64,000 nucleotides of DNA, taken from contig JAXRKP010000239.1 of NCBI GenBank assembly GCA_037039925.1, positions 97,501 through 161,500 on the forward strand. Reading direction: 5' to 3'. Below, piece by piece: positions 35,201 to 47,300 of this stretch (the stretch's first letter is position 1; the number at the start of each line of letters is the position of its first letter). Source of the DNA: Doris montereyensis. Taxonomy: Eukaryota > Mollusca > Gastropoda > Nudibranchia > Dorididae. The notes below the pieces were generated by a model, which saw nothing but the letters and a program-made list of their open reading frames with translations, made no database searches and was not told the origin of the DNA. A program made the position numbers and the translations under genes.

Positions 35201-38200
35201 CTGGTGATAAGGTATAACATTTGCTTCCATATGACTGGTGACAAGGCATAACATTTGATTAAAGATGACTGATAACATTTGCTTACAGATGACTGGTGAT
35301 AAGGCATAACATTTGATTACAGATGACTGATAACATTTGCTCACAGATGATTGGTTGGACAAGGCATAACATCTGATTTCTGATCATTGGTGATAAGGCA
35401 TAACATTTGCTTACAGATGACTGGTGATAAGGCATAACATTTGCTTACAGATGACTGCTGATAAGGCATAACATTTGCTTACAGATCACTGGTGATAAGG
35501 CATAACATTTGCTTACAGATGACTGGTGGATCAGGCATAACATTTGTTTTCTGATCATTGGTGATAAGGCATAACATTTGCTTACAGATGACTGCTGATA
35601 AGGCATAACATTTGCTTACAGATGACTGCTGATAAGGCATAACATTTGCTTACAGATCACTGGTGATAAGGCATAACATTTGCTTACAGATGACTGGTGG
35701 ATCAGGCATAACATTTGTTTTCTGATCACTGGTGATAAGGCATAACATTTGTTTTCTGATCATTTGTGATAAGGCATAACATTTGCTTACATATGACTGG
35801 TGATAGGGCATAACATTGCTTACAGATGACTGGTGATAGGGCATAACATTTGCTTACAGATGACTGCTGATAAGGCATAACATTTGCTTTCAAATGACTG
35901 GTGATTTATTTTCATTTAGGCATAATTTGTTGCCAAAAGATGACTGGTGGATCAGGCATAACCTTTTGTTTTCTGATCATTTGTGATAAGGCATAACATT
36001 TGTTTACAGATGACTGGTGATAGGGCATAACATTTGCTTACAGATGACTGGTGATAAAGCATAACATTTGTTTTCAGATGACTGGTGATCAGGCATAACA
36101 TTTGTTTTCTGATGACTGGTGATAAGGCATAACATTTGTTTTCTGATCATTTGTGATAAGGCATAACATTTGCTTACAAATGACTGGATCAGGATTTTTT
36201 TTCATTTAGGCATAAATTTGTTTTCTGATCATGGTGATAAGGCATAACATTTGTTTTCTGATCAAAAGATGACTGGTGATTAGGCATAATTTTTGCATAT
36301 AGATGACTGGTGATTAGGTATAACTTTGCATATAGATGACTGGTGATTAGGTATAACTTTTGCATATAGATGACTGGTGATAAGGCATAGTATTTGCTTA
36401 CAGATGAGAGATGAGAAGGTATAACATGTGCTCACTGGTGATGACTGGTTATAAGGCATAACATTTGCTTACAGATGACTGCTGCTAAAGCATAACGATT
36501 GCTGTCAGTTATTTGGTCATAAGGCATAATATTTGCTTTCAAATGACTGGTTACACAAGATAAATCACGCTGGGCTCTAAAACAACGTGTTAAATACTCT
36601 TGTTTTGTATTTTAGCAAAGGTTACCAGTATTCCATGCTACACTTTTTGTGTTTTATGAGGGTGTTAGTCATGATGACTAGATCTAATATATCAACAACA
36701 AAAATACCAATGCGAAAAACAATAAAAAAAACAAATTACAATAACAATTGAAAAATTGAAAACAATAAACGTACGAAAAGGTTATGCCTTACAAACACAG
36801 GAATATTGGATTTGTTACTGATTTAAGTTACGATCATGGAGATATTAAATGAAAGTTATTGATTAGATTTAAAAGGAATTACAAACAATGAGGGTGTAAT
36901 AGAAACATATTCATGGGAGCAACAACAACAACAACAACAAAACCTAACAAACAATTCTACAAGCAAACAAAACCCAGAAAAGCAAAAGTACATTAGTTGA
37001 GCACATGAAAGAAAGTTTTTTTTTTAAAGTTTCCAGAAACCTTCACTGACATCAATGATCCTTATCTCATACATGAGCACGCATCTGTTATTTGTGTTTG
37101 CATGTGTGAGGTTAATTAGATGAAATATAATAATGCCATGTCCTTTCCCCTAATCCTGTTATCACCCAACCCCTCCCTCTCATCCCAACCAAGGCCAAAA
37201 CTTATTATTCACTATCCTTTTCTCAAAAATCAATTTGTCTCATTGCCAAAATAATTCACAAGCCATGAAAATTTCTAAAATGCTAGCCAGTAACATATTC
37301 CCATGAAACAGTTCTTGTTTTTCTTTCCTTTCTCATTCCGCTTTCTCTTCAGATTATTATATAAAATAACATCTGCCCCTTGTCTACTTGTCTTGGTGTC
37401 ATTCATTCTCAAGGCAGTGATTTCTACTGTTTCTACACCACAGCAAAACATAACACAAGAAACAAATTTGACGACAAAAATAACAATAAAGGTATATTGT
37501 CTTGAGCATTATTTTCTCTTGCATTTCAAATATATTACATCTAATTTGAACCAGCATCAGCCGGGAAGTGAAACCTATGACAGATTAGTGTCCTGTCCAG
37601 CAGGTGATGTATTATCAACTGTTTCTATGCAAGCTATCAAATCTGGGATGTAATGCTCGGACTGTTTGGGTTGTAATGACCAAGAAGCAGCTTTACTTTC
37701 ACCATGGTGGCAATGTGTGGGTACGATCAGATTTTCATTTCCCTTTATGCCAAGCGCAATGTGATTAGGCCAACGGTGAAGTTGCATCTGTCTTTCTATT
37801 ACTTTTTTCCCACTTCATTTTCTCAGATTTTTATGCATCCACAGAATGGTTTCAAATCTAAGCCAGCCAAATAAGAGTATCAATAACCACGCTCCTCTTC
37901 TTCTACCTTCTACTTTAACTACAAAAGATAGAACATATTGACGTAATTGAAAAAGCAAATCATACATAACATTGCCAATACACGCAAGGTTTTAATACAT
38001 TTCCTGTAGCAATAATTCAAACAAGTACATATTCTGAACAAAACAGAGATGAGAAATGGAATGTAAACAAGCGAGGGAAAAAAATGAAACTCACCCAGTT
38101 GTATATCAGTACCTTGAACGTTATGAAGTGGGGAAGGGGAGTGGGTGGGGGGAGGGGGAGGGGGTAGGGAGGAGCCGATGTCGAGATGAGATAACACAAA

Positions 38201-41200
38201 AAAAAAAAAAAAAAAGACAAAAAAACAAACCAATAAGCATTTTCTTGGCTACATGCGCAAAAAGCAAATTCACAGTTTGAGCAGCTTGGAGGAAAATAAA
38301 CAAACACCCCTAACAAACAAACAAAAAGATATCTAGACCTCCATTTCATGCTTGTGTGAGGCAACGACTCAAGTATCAAATAGGCCTGGCAGGAAAAGTC
38401 TACAACTATATTATAATATAGCCTTAAGCACTACATTAGCCAAAAATAATCTTGGATGGGTGATGCTTTCAGACGAAATGTGATGCTCCATTTTGCAATT
38501 AAGCGTAGTAGACTTGCATCAAAAAGTCATTTTTATTCTCAGGAGTTTTTGTTGCTTTTTTTTTTTTTTTTTTTTAACTATTTTCAACAACATTTTTTTT
38601 ACAACTTGATTAAATTTATTCACAAATTTCATAGATGCTTGTCACATTTTACAATTCAATCTTTCTTTAAAATATAAGAACATTGCCCCCTAGTAACTGC
38701 AAACGCTTGGTGATGCATCTAAGCAGTAAAAGAAACAGCTATGGAAGCCTGACAAAGATGACGCTAGACAAACAGACACCTAGCGACCAAAGTAAATGTA
38801 AGGACATGCACCACCCATACAAATCTGAATTAGATGGTGATATGGCGATGGTGTGAGCCAGCACAGAGACGGGAAAATAGCTAGGTCTGATACTTCATAA
38901 GACAATTTAAGGGGGGGAGGGGGGGGGGGGGGAGGTCCTTAGGAGGCCACTTTTGCCCAAAATTGGGGAAATCTAGTTTATTGAACTATTGGATCGAACA
39001 GTTCATTCTTTTCACATTGATATCATAAAAAAAGCGCGGCATCGATTCTTTGATTTTATTATTTTAAATTAGAAAAGATACACGTCTAACCTTCAACATA
39101 TGTTTTACTATACAAGCCAAAAATTATGTTGAAAGTATTGCGTTGGTACTCGCTTTAATCATCACAATGTGATCAATCAAAATTTTTACTTCTGACGGAT
39201 TGTCTTGAATATTGCCTTAGATTGCCTACAAATTACTTGACATATTCCCACACCTGTTATCAAAAAGGTGCCCTCCAACATGAATATAAGGAAATTGTGG
39301 CAAATCAACAGGGTCGACAAGAAGTAGTTGAGAGCCTTTCAAGATTGTATAACGTTTTAAAGTATTATCCTATTTTTTCTAGATTCCTAAGAGAAAAAAA
39401 ACATTCAAATAACAGAAAAAGTTGTTTTAAATGCGATTTTCTCAAAATGTTACGTTTTTCATGATTTGCCATCTATTTTTTTATTTATAGTCCAATTATC
39501 CCCAATTTTGATATATAGCATCTATGAGGCAATTACTATTTCTTCAAGTAGTAATTTTCTATATCGTTTCAAATTGTTGCAAAGATAATAATTTTGGGGT
39601 TAAATTTGCCAAGAAATGGAAAAGTTGCTACATACATTTGTTTTTAAATTCATAACATTAAATGCGTCATTTAATTCTAGCACAAATCCCTACTGGGTGC
39701 GGCTAGATATTGAACCGAATAATGTGTGTGCAAAGTTACAGCCAGATCTGTTCAAAACTGAAAAAGCCTATTTGAGTTGTTGACGATATTTTCGTAGCAA
39801 AACTCCAAGATGGCGGCGTTTCCATGACAACCATATGATAAACACATTTTTTCCTATTATTTTCAGCTTATTTAGACATGCTGAGGTCACCGGCAGTGGT
39901 TTAAATTGTCTATTTTAAAGAATATAAAAAATCACGTTCAGGCGCTAGCCCCCCTCCTTAATTGATTCTACCCCCATCCTTCTTATACAGTGGTCTCAGG
40001 GTGAATATGAAGAGGAAAACAGCAAGATGACAGACAGGTGCAAAAGATTAAGCCCACCATGAAGATGGATGAATATGATAGTTAGGAGTATGAACGTATT
40101 CATGATTTAACATAAGGGTGTGATTATGAATTAGATATACAACATGAAGGAGAATTTTTCTTAAAAGTGATCCCAGAGAAGTGGAGATGGAAGAGGAGGA
40201 GGAGGAGGAGGAGGAGGGAGGAGGAGGAGGAGGAGGAGGGAGGAGGAGGAGGAGGAGGAAGAGGAGGAGGAGGAGGAGGAGAAGGAGGAGGAGGAGGAGG
40301 ATAAGAACAAAAAGGAGAGAGAGAGAGTGATACCGGGTAATTTGTTTTAGGATGGGGGGTTTTTGTTTTAGGTTTGAAGTTTTTTTTGTTTCTTTTTCTA
40401 ATTTACCATGCCTGTCTGAGGCAGTGATCTCATAGAAAAACTGTAAGATGGAATGTGAAAGAAGGAAAGGAAAGCAGTTGAACCTACCTGACAATCATGA
40501 AGACAAGTGAAAGAAAGAGGAAAGCACAACATCAAAACGAAGAGGAAGATGAGCAAACAAACAAAAAAAGAAATGTTATTTTAAAAAAGGAAAACGGACA
40601 AGAGGAAAAGGAAGGAAGGGAGGAAGGAAGGCAGAATGGAAGGAATTTAAGTCGAAATAAAATTCACAAGAAAATGAAAACGAGTGCAAGCCATCTAAAC
40701 CCCTTTTGTAATACATATCTGCAGTCATTGTACACTCTTCTGTACGACGGTGATAAAACCGCTGTTTTAAGAGAAAATTGTTCTTTTCAGACAGTAGTTG
40801 CAGGGCTCGTAAGGCACTTGCTTTCCTTCCATGATTTCATTTCATTTCACTGAAATTTACCCCGTCCACCTTTGCGGTGCTCTAAGGGGTGAACTAAGAG
40901 GAAACAGCAAGATGAAAAATAAGTGAATGTAGGAAAGGAAAGAAGTAGGACCTACCAGCAGCACCCACCTACCAACCATTTTCTCAATGACGAGGCGATG
41001 GGTGACGATGCTGAGGTCACTGGTTCTATTCTGTTGGGTGTCTGTAAATTCACAATTCTGTTTATTCCCTTGTACTCGTCTCCACCTCGGCCAAATGGGG
41101 CTTTGATACCTGTATCACATCTCTATCCATTATTTTCTAAGTCCATATATTTCAAGTACATTAAGTGACACCGTCACTCAAACTTTACCAACTCACCGAG

Positions 41201-44200
41201 TTCTCTCTCAGTCCTTTTCCTTTCTTCCACTCTCTCTTTCTTGGGGATTTTAAAGACCTCCTGAGAACGGAAGGAAAGAGTTAAATCATAACACTTTCAA
41301 CAGCACGTTTACATTCTATCTTCTTTCCTTCAAAAAAAAAACTTTAACCCAATCCTGCCTAACGCTTGCTAACGCCCTTTCGGGGTCCTGCCTAATGCGC
41401 CCGCTAGCGCCCGCCAAGTGATGCCGACGTCAGAAATTAGACGGCTTGACTACAAAGCATTCTAGCGACAAATCTCGTGAGGTCACGACCTATCGTAACC
41501 TTTGACCTATTCACGAGACTTCACAGGATTTTTAGAAGGAAACAGAACTCTTCTACATGGTTTGGTCAATATTCTACGATTTTTGAAAGTTCAGAGGTCA
41601 TCGACCAGCAAAATGGCATTTCAACTTCAACGCATGTAAAGCTGGCTTCCGCGAATTGAAAGAGAAGATGAACAGCAATTTAGGGCCCAATAGAACCCTA
41701 AACCGTGATAAAAAGATGAAGACTCTGATATTGAAGAAGTTTTAACTGATTTGAGTGATGATGAGGGAATGATGAAGAAGAAAATAGCGATAGATCTAGA
41801 TCTAACTCTATCGACACTGAGGCAAGCAATGCGTTAGCAGGCGAAATTGAAACTGCCGTGCCTGTGGGGATGACAGACCTATCCAACATTCAACTTGTGC
41901 CATTTACAATGTTCAATATTGTTAATACCAGTGTTTCTGTCCAATAAAATCATTCCTGTACGTGAATAAATTTGAAAAAATAAAGAAAAAACAACAAAAA
42001 CATGGAAAAAACGTATTTTAATAACAATGGGTGCAAACAGGATGGAATTATCTCCCTTTGCTTAGGCATCCAGCCCAGCAGGCTAGCCAGCGAGTTAGGC
42101 AGGATTGGGTTAAACAAAATACACATAAATAATATTGCGTCAAAAGATTAGGATAACATTGTTTCCCACATTACCTCTTTCAAGTTAGTTTTAATCTTTT
42201 AATCTTTACTCATGCCATATGCAAACAAATATGCGTATTTTGTATTTACCACATGAAACTTGGTGAAAAAGAGTATCTTTCATGTATTGACTTCTTTTCA
42301 CTTGAGGGGGGGGGGGGGGGGCTCGGTAGTCCAGATGCAAGGTGTCGGCCTCTCAACCAAAAAGTGGGTTCGAGCCTCTGCAGACAGTTGAAAAGTGTTC
42401 TTGAGTGTTTTCGAGCAAAATCTAACCCCCTGGTCCAGGTAGGTGGATTGCCACCTAGTCCCATCAGAGACTGATGATAAAAAAGGAGGCCCCGTGTGCA
42501 GCACTCTGTGCACGTTAAAGATCCCTTGGTTGTTTACGTTGCAGTCTGGGCAAAACTAAAAATCCTAACAAAAACCCTGAGATCACGTCAGTTGTGGATG
42601 TGGATAAATCAAATCAAAACAAAATCTCACTTGAAGGCAAATCTTCATGTCTCACAGGCACAATGCCAGTTGCTATCCAATACAAATTAATTTAGTGGCG
42701 TCGGTGGCTGAGTGGCTAGGCTTCCGGGCTAGGTATCATGAGGCGTCGAGTTCAAATCTAGTACCGTTAGGTCCTACGTCGTGTCCCTTAGAAAAGACGC
42801 GTAACACACATTTTCCCCACTTTAACTAGGTGCAAATGGGTACAAGCAACAGCTTCGGATTAAAAACCTGTGTCAGACTAGCGTCCTGGCCAGCAGGAGG
42901 TGACTGTTATCACATGTTCCGCGCCGCGCTATTGAATCTCCAGCTCTATGGGCTATAACGGCCTTGAAAGAACTTTACTTACAAATTGATTTCACATATT
43001 AATCGGGCGCCCGCCCCCTCATCCTCACGCCAGACGTGACAATCATACCTTCAGCCCACTCCATTCACTCAAGAGCTCCGATGCAAGGGAAGTGATTGGG
43101 TCCTGAATTAAATCGGCCACATCAGAAGCATCAATATCATATGTAGACGCAGAGGAAATGGAAGCAGCGTTCTCCTGGCTCTCCTTCTGGCTGGTGGAGT
43201 CCGCCAGGTCGCCTTCTGACGGCTCATCGGAGGCCGAAGCGGACTGATCTCTTCCAGCACTAGACGACATTTCACCTGTTGTCGAGAACAAACATAGAAA
43301 TGTAATACACATACAGATAGCATGGCTGTCCGTTCTCTCAACCTTAGAATGCAGTGCACAAAAAAAATGTTTCTTTTCTTCCATTAACCCCATCACTGTC
43401 ATGTGCCCGTAAATTCTACAGGGCCAGTTTGTACATGCTATCTAAGCCATGTGCCCATAGATTTTACGGGCCTGGGGCTAGTCTGCGCGCGGATGCTATA
43501 TATGTCATGTGCCCAATGAATTTGTGGGCTTGCGACAAAACATGCTTCCATACGAGTGGTCTAACAAATAAATAAATCAATAAATTAATTAAATGATTTA
43601 TAAATCTAAAAGAAACAAAGGAAACACCCCCCCTCCCCCCACCAAACACACACACACACACCACTCAACCTCAGTTGAAATCATGACACGTCACAATAAG
43701 CGAAAAGAACTTGGCATTCCATACCCTCAAGAATTTCACCCTCACCCTCCGCATATTGCGTAGAGGAGGAGATGTCGTCGACATCTTCATGCTGCGGCGA
43801 GAAGGAAGACTCCACGGGCTCCTCAGCAAATGTCACCCTGAACTTCCTTTTGGTCTCCTTGCTGTCTTTGGCCGAGGCCAGGATGGAGATGGGCGTGATG
43901 TTACTGGATGGAGGGGTGAGCACGCGTGGGGGCGGTGAGCTGCTGGAGGACGTGGGAACGAGGAGCTCAGAGGCGGAGTCTGCCTCGTTGTCGGCATGCT
44001 GGGAGACGTCGGAGGCTGGCTCCGTTTCCACGACAGATGGAGCTTCGGGAGGTACGGTTAGAATCTTCGCTGATGGCTGCCGCTGCAGCTGTTGTTGTTG
44101 CTGTTGTTGTGGCGGTGGTAGAGGTAGGAGGAGGCGGGGGGAGGAAGGACGGACGTGCGAGCTGCTAGAGCCGCCTGGAGAGCCCATTTCTCAACTATGC

Positions 44201-44340
44201 CAAGTATCTTGCTCTCTTTCAACACTGTGCGATTAGAGATGGGCAAGGCCTTCAAAACCGACAACATCTGCAAAAATAAATTTCCATAAAGACATACGTC
44301 TGTAATGAAATTTACATATACATGTACATTTCTAGATCTA

Positions 44341-44383
<43 letters not shown>

Positions 44384-47300
44384 GCAATTGCTTATAATGT
44401 CTATGTATACAACGATAGATGGACAGAAAGAAACATAGAGAAAGTTTATTTTATTGAAATTCACCCTGTTCACCATATGTGGTGATCTCAGGCTGAATTA
44501 AGAGGAAACGGCAAAATGAAAGATAAGTAAAAGAGTGAAGGGAAAGAAGTAGGACCTATCAGCAGCATATGCTAACCGCCTGCCATAAAGAAAGAGACAC
44601 ACAGACTGTTTGTACTGTCAATAAGTCTGGTTTGTCTTGTCACAAAATCTGGTTTGTTTTCTCAAGAAGTCTGATTTGTTTTATCGGTTTTATTGTGTCA
44701 ACATGCTTTTTTCCTTTCTCTAGGACACATAACAGTTCGGTTCTCGCCAATGACAGACAAAAGCAAATACAATATCTCATACACTGCACATCACATTGGT
44801 GTTATGAACAATAATTTATTACACTTCCCTCACGAAAAAGATGATAGCATGTTTTTATTTAAAGAAATTTCAATCATCGAAAAATTGAAACATAAGATAA
44901 TAATATGAAAGGGATAAAAAGCTTTCCAACCTACTCATTTAACAAGAAAGAGAACAAAAAAATCAACAAAACAAAAGAAACGATGCATACCAAGATTTTA
45001 AACTCCTCCACATCGTCTGAATCCGTCGTATTTAAGTCTGTCATCCAGCTCCAGAAGAGAGGCAACCCGTGATAATCCAAGAAGAGACGCAAGCAAGCAG
45101 TCTCTGTTGTCTCCTACAAAACATATATTACGTTACAATAATGTGAAAGACAACTCAACTGTTTAAAAAAAAATCTTTTTACATCTAAATCAGTGGCTTT
45201 CAACTGGAATGTGTGTTTTTGTGTGTGTGTGTGTGGGGGGGGGGGGGGGGATTAACACCACCCATAGAATGGCACTCTATTATTTTAAATGCACCTTTAG
45301 AGGTAAACAATCTTGGAAACAGGGAAAATGGCAGTCTGACATACTATGATGAAAGCGTGCATGGACCAAAAAAAGGTTGAGAACCACTGGTCTAAATAGT
45401 TTCAATAATGATAAGTCGAATATCATCCGTGTCTTAAGTAATGATGCGAGGCAGAAGGGAAGGGGTGTTATTTTTTAACTAAAAAAATATTGTGTATAAT
45501 GCCCGAAATCATCCTTTTCTGTAATATTTTAAAGCAAAGAACCTTTAAAGACAATCGAGGCACATAAAATCTTTGTCATTCTCCAGACTAATTTTTCACC
45601 GAGTGCTAGGCCTCTGTCCATGGACCCAAATTAGTAGAAAATGGATGATGCCATTCAAAGAAGGAGAGAAAAAAACCTAGCTCAGCCTTTCTTAGACAAA
45701 CCCACAATCAGAAGCTGAAACTTGTGCCCCAATATCATCATCCAAAGATGGTAACAAAATACATGGTTGATAGCTCTGCACGTACACCCAACAACATGGT
45801 GAAGCTACATCCCCCCCCCCTGACAACCAAAGAGAAGGGGATGTGGAACATTGATGTGAAATGCATCACATAAATGGTTTCCAGCTTGACAATCATCTGA
45901 CCTGCAGTATTTTGAGGAGCGCAACTCTGTGATGAACTTTCTCGGCTCTGACCATCAATCGGCAGAGGTCAAGGACGTGGTTCTTGTTACGCATGCCGTC
46001 CAGCAGCGACAATTTGGAAATGTCTTTCTCCAGCTGAAAAGAGAAACAAAAGGAACAAATTTGTCTTACACTGACCCCCAAACACATCACAATGTGCATA
46101 CAATGACTCCTATATACTTTTATTATACCATAGCAAAATAAATCACTCAACCCACGGTGTAGGATTCCATCTTGTTGCCTCAGGCTGTGGATTTTTTTAA
46201 AAAATAATTTCTTTTTAACGCTTAAAAGCCGGAACATTGCATCAGCGTCAGCATTAGCGTGATATTGATTATTTCCCCGAATTAAAACAAATCAATACTA
46301 TAGTAATGCTGACAGCATCGTTCCGTCAAAGCATGAATGCCTGCTTAATACGGACAACGTCGTCCCAGCTTTTAAGAGTCAACGTCTTTGTATGTCAACG
46401 TCTTCCCATGTGTCATTCGCTTGTATTTTGTTCATTTTTTAAAATCTTTGAAAACAATGAAAAAATTCCGGCTTTTAAAATTTAACCTCTTTGATACCAT
46501 GTTTGCCCTTAAATGCAACGTGCCCGAAAAAGTTTCAAAGCCGGTCAGTTTGGGCATGCTATACGTCATTTGTCCATAGAATTTACGGGCTGATGACACA
46601 ACATGTTTCCATAGGTTTGTTGACAGGTTTAAGTGACATAACAGCATAAACATTTGCATATTGAATAACATTCCTTCAGAAAGTAAAATCGTCAGTTTCT
46701 CCCCAGCACTGCTATGTAATGTCTCCTGGGCAGCAAAGGGGTTAAATCACAAATCAGGGAGTGATAAAACTAAGTCCCCTTAGGAATGAAGAACTCAGCT
46801 GAAAACCCACTTTGAGGCGTTGTAGATGAACCATAGTGTTGTGAGATTGTAAACACTGGTTCAAGCCCTATGATTGGCACAGGTGGATTTTTTCACAACT
46901 TAACACTCTTAAGAAAGTTAATTAAATCTATTTTCCTCACTTGACTCTGGTGTGAATGAGTACCCAGCTATAGGTAGCAAAAGATCTTGTTAGAGTGTTA
47001 GTGCGAAAAGCCTAACAAGCTTGTGTACTGTATACTATCCCGGGAGTTGAGAAGGATTTTGAATAAAATGACCTGCTGGGGGATAAATGATGTACAGTTG
47101 GTAAGCCTGCACTTGTGCAAGGATACAGACTTTAAATTGATATTTATCCTTATCTTTGATCCATTATGTTCCATCAACGTTAGTATGCAACAACAAAAAA
47201 CAAATGACAAGACATTAGTACTCACAAACTCATCTTTGAAGATTTCCTTTCTCTTCTTATCTTTCCTCCTGTTGGCCGTGGACTTTGTTGGGGATTTCAC

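Noticed and set aside
34126..36560. CRISPR-like regular repeats
   Set aside because: Units are directly adjacent without unique spacers, and the window is animal DNA. It is a minisatellite.
40048..40494. 148-codon - strand frame with poly-Leu, poly-Pro and poly-Ser
   Set aside because: Produced by the (GAG)n microsatellite.
43772..44236. 154-codon + strand frame with poly-Cys
   Set aside because: It is antisense of the poly-Gln/Pro SETD2 exon, with no independent evidence.
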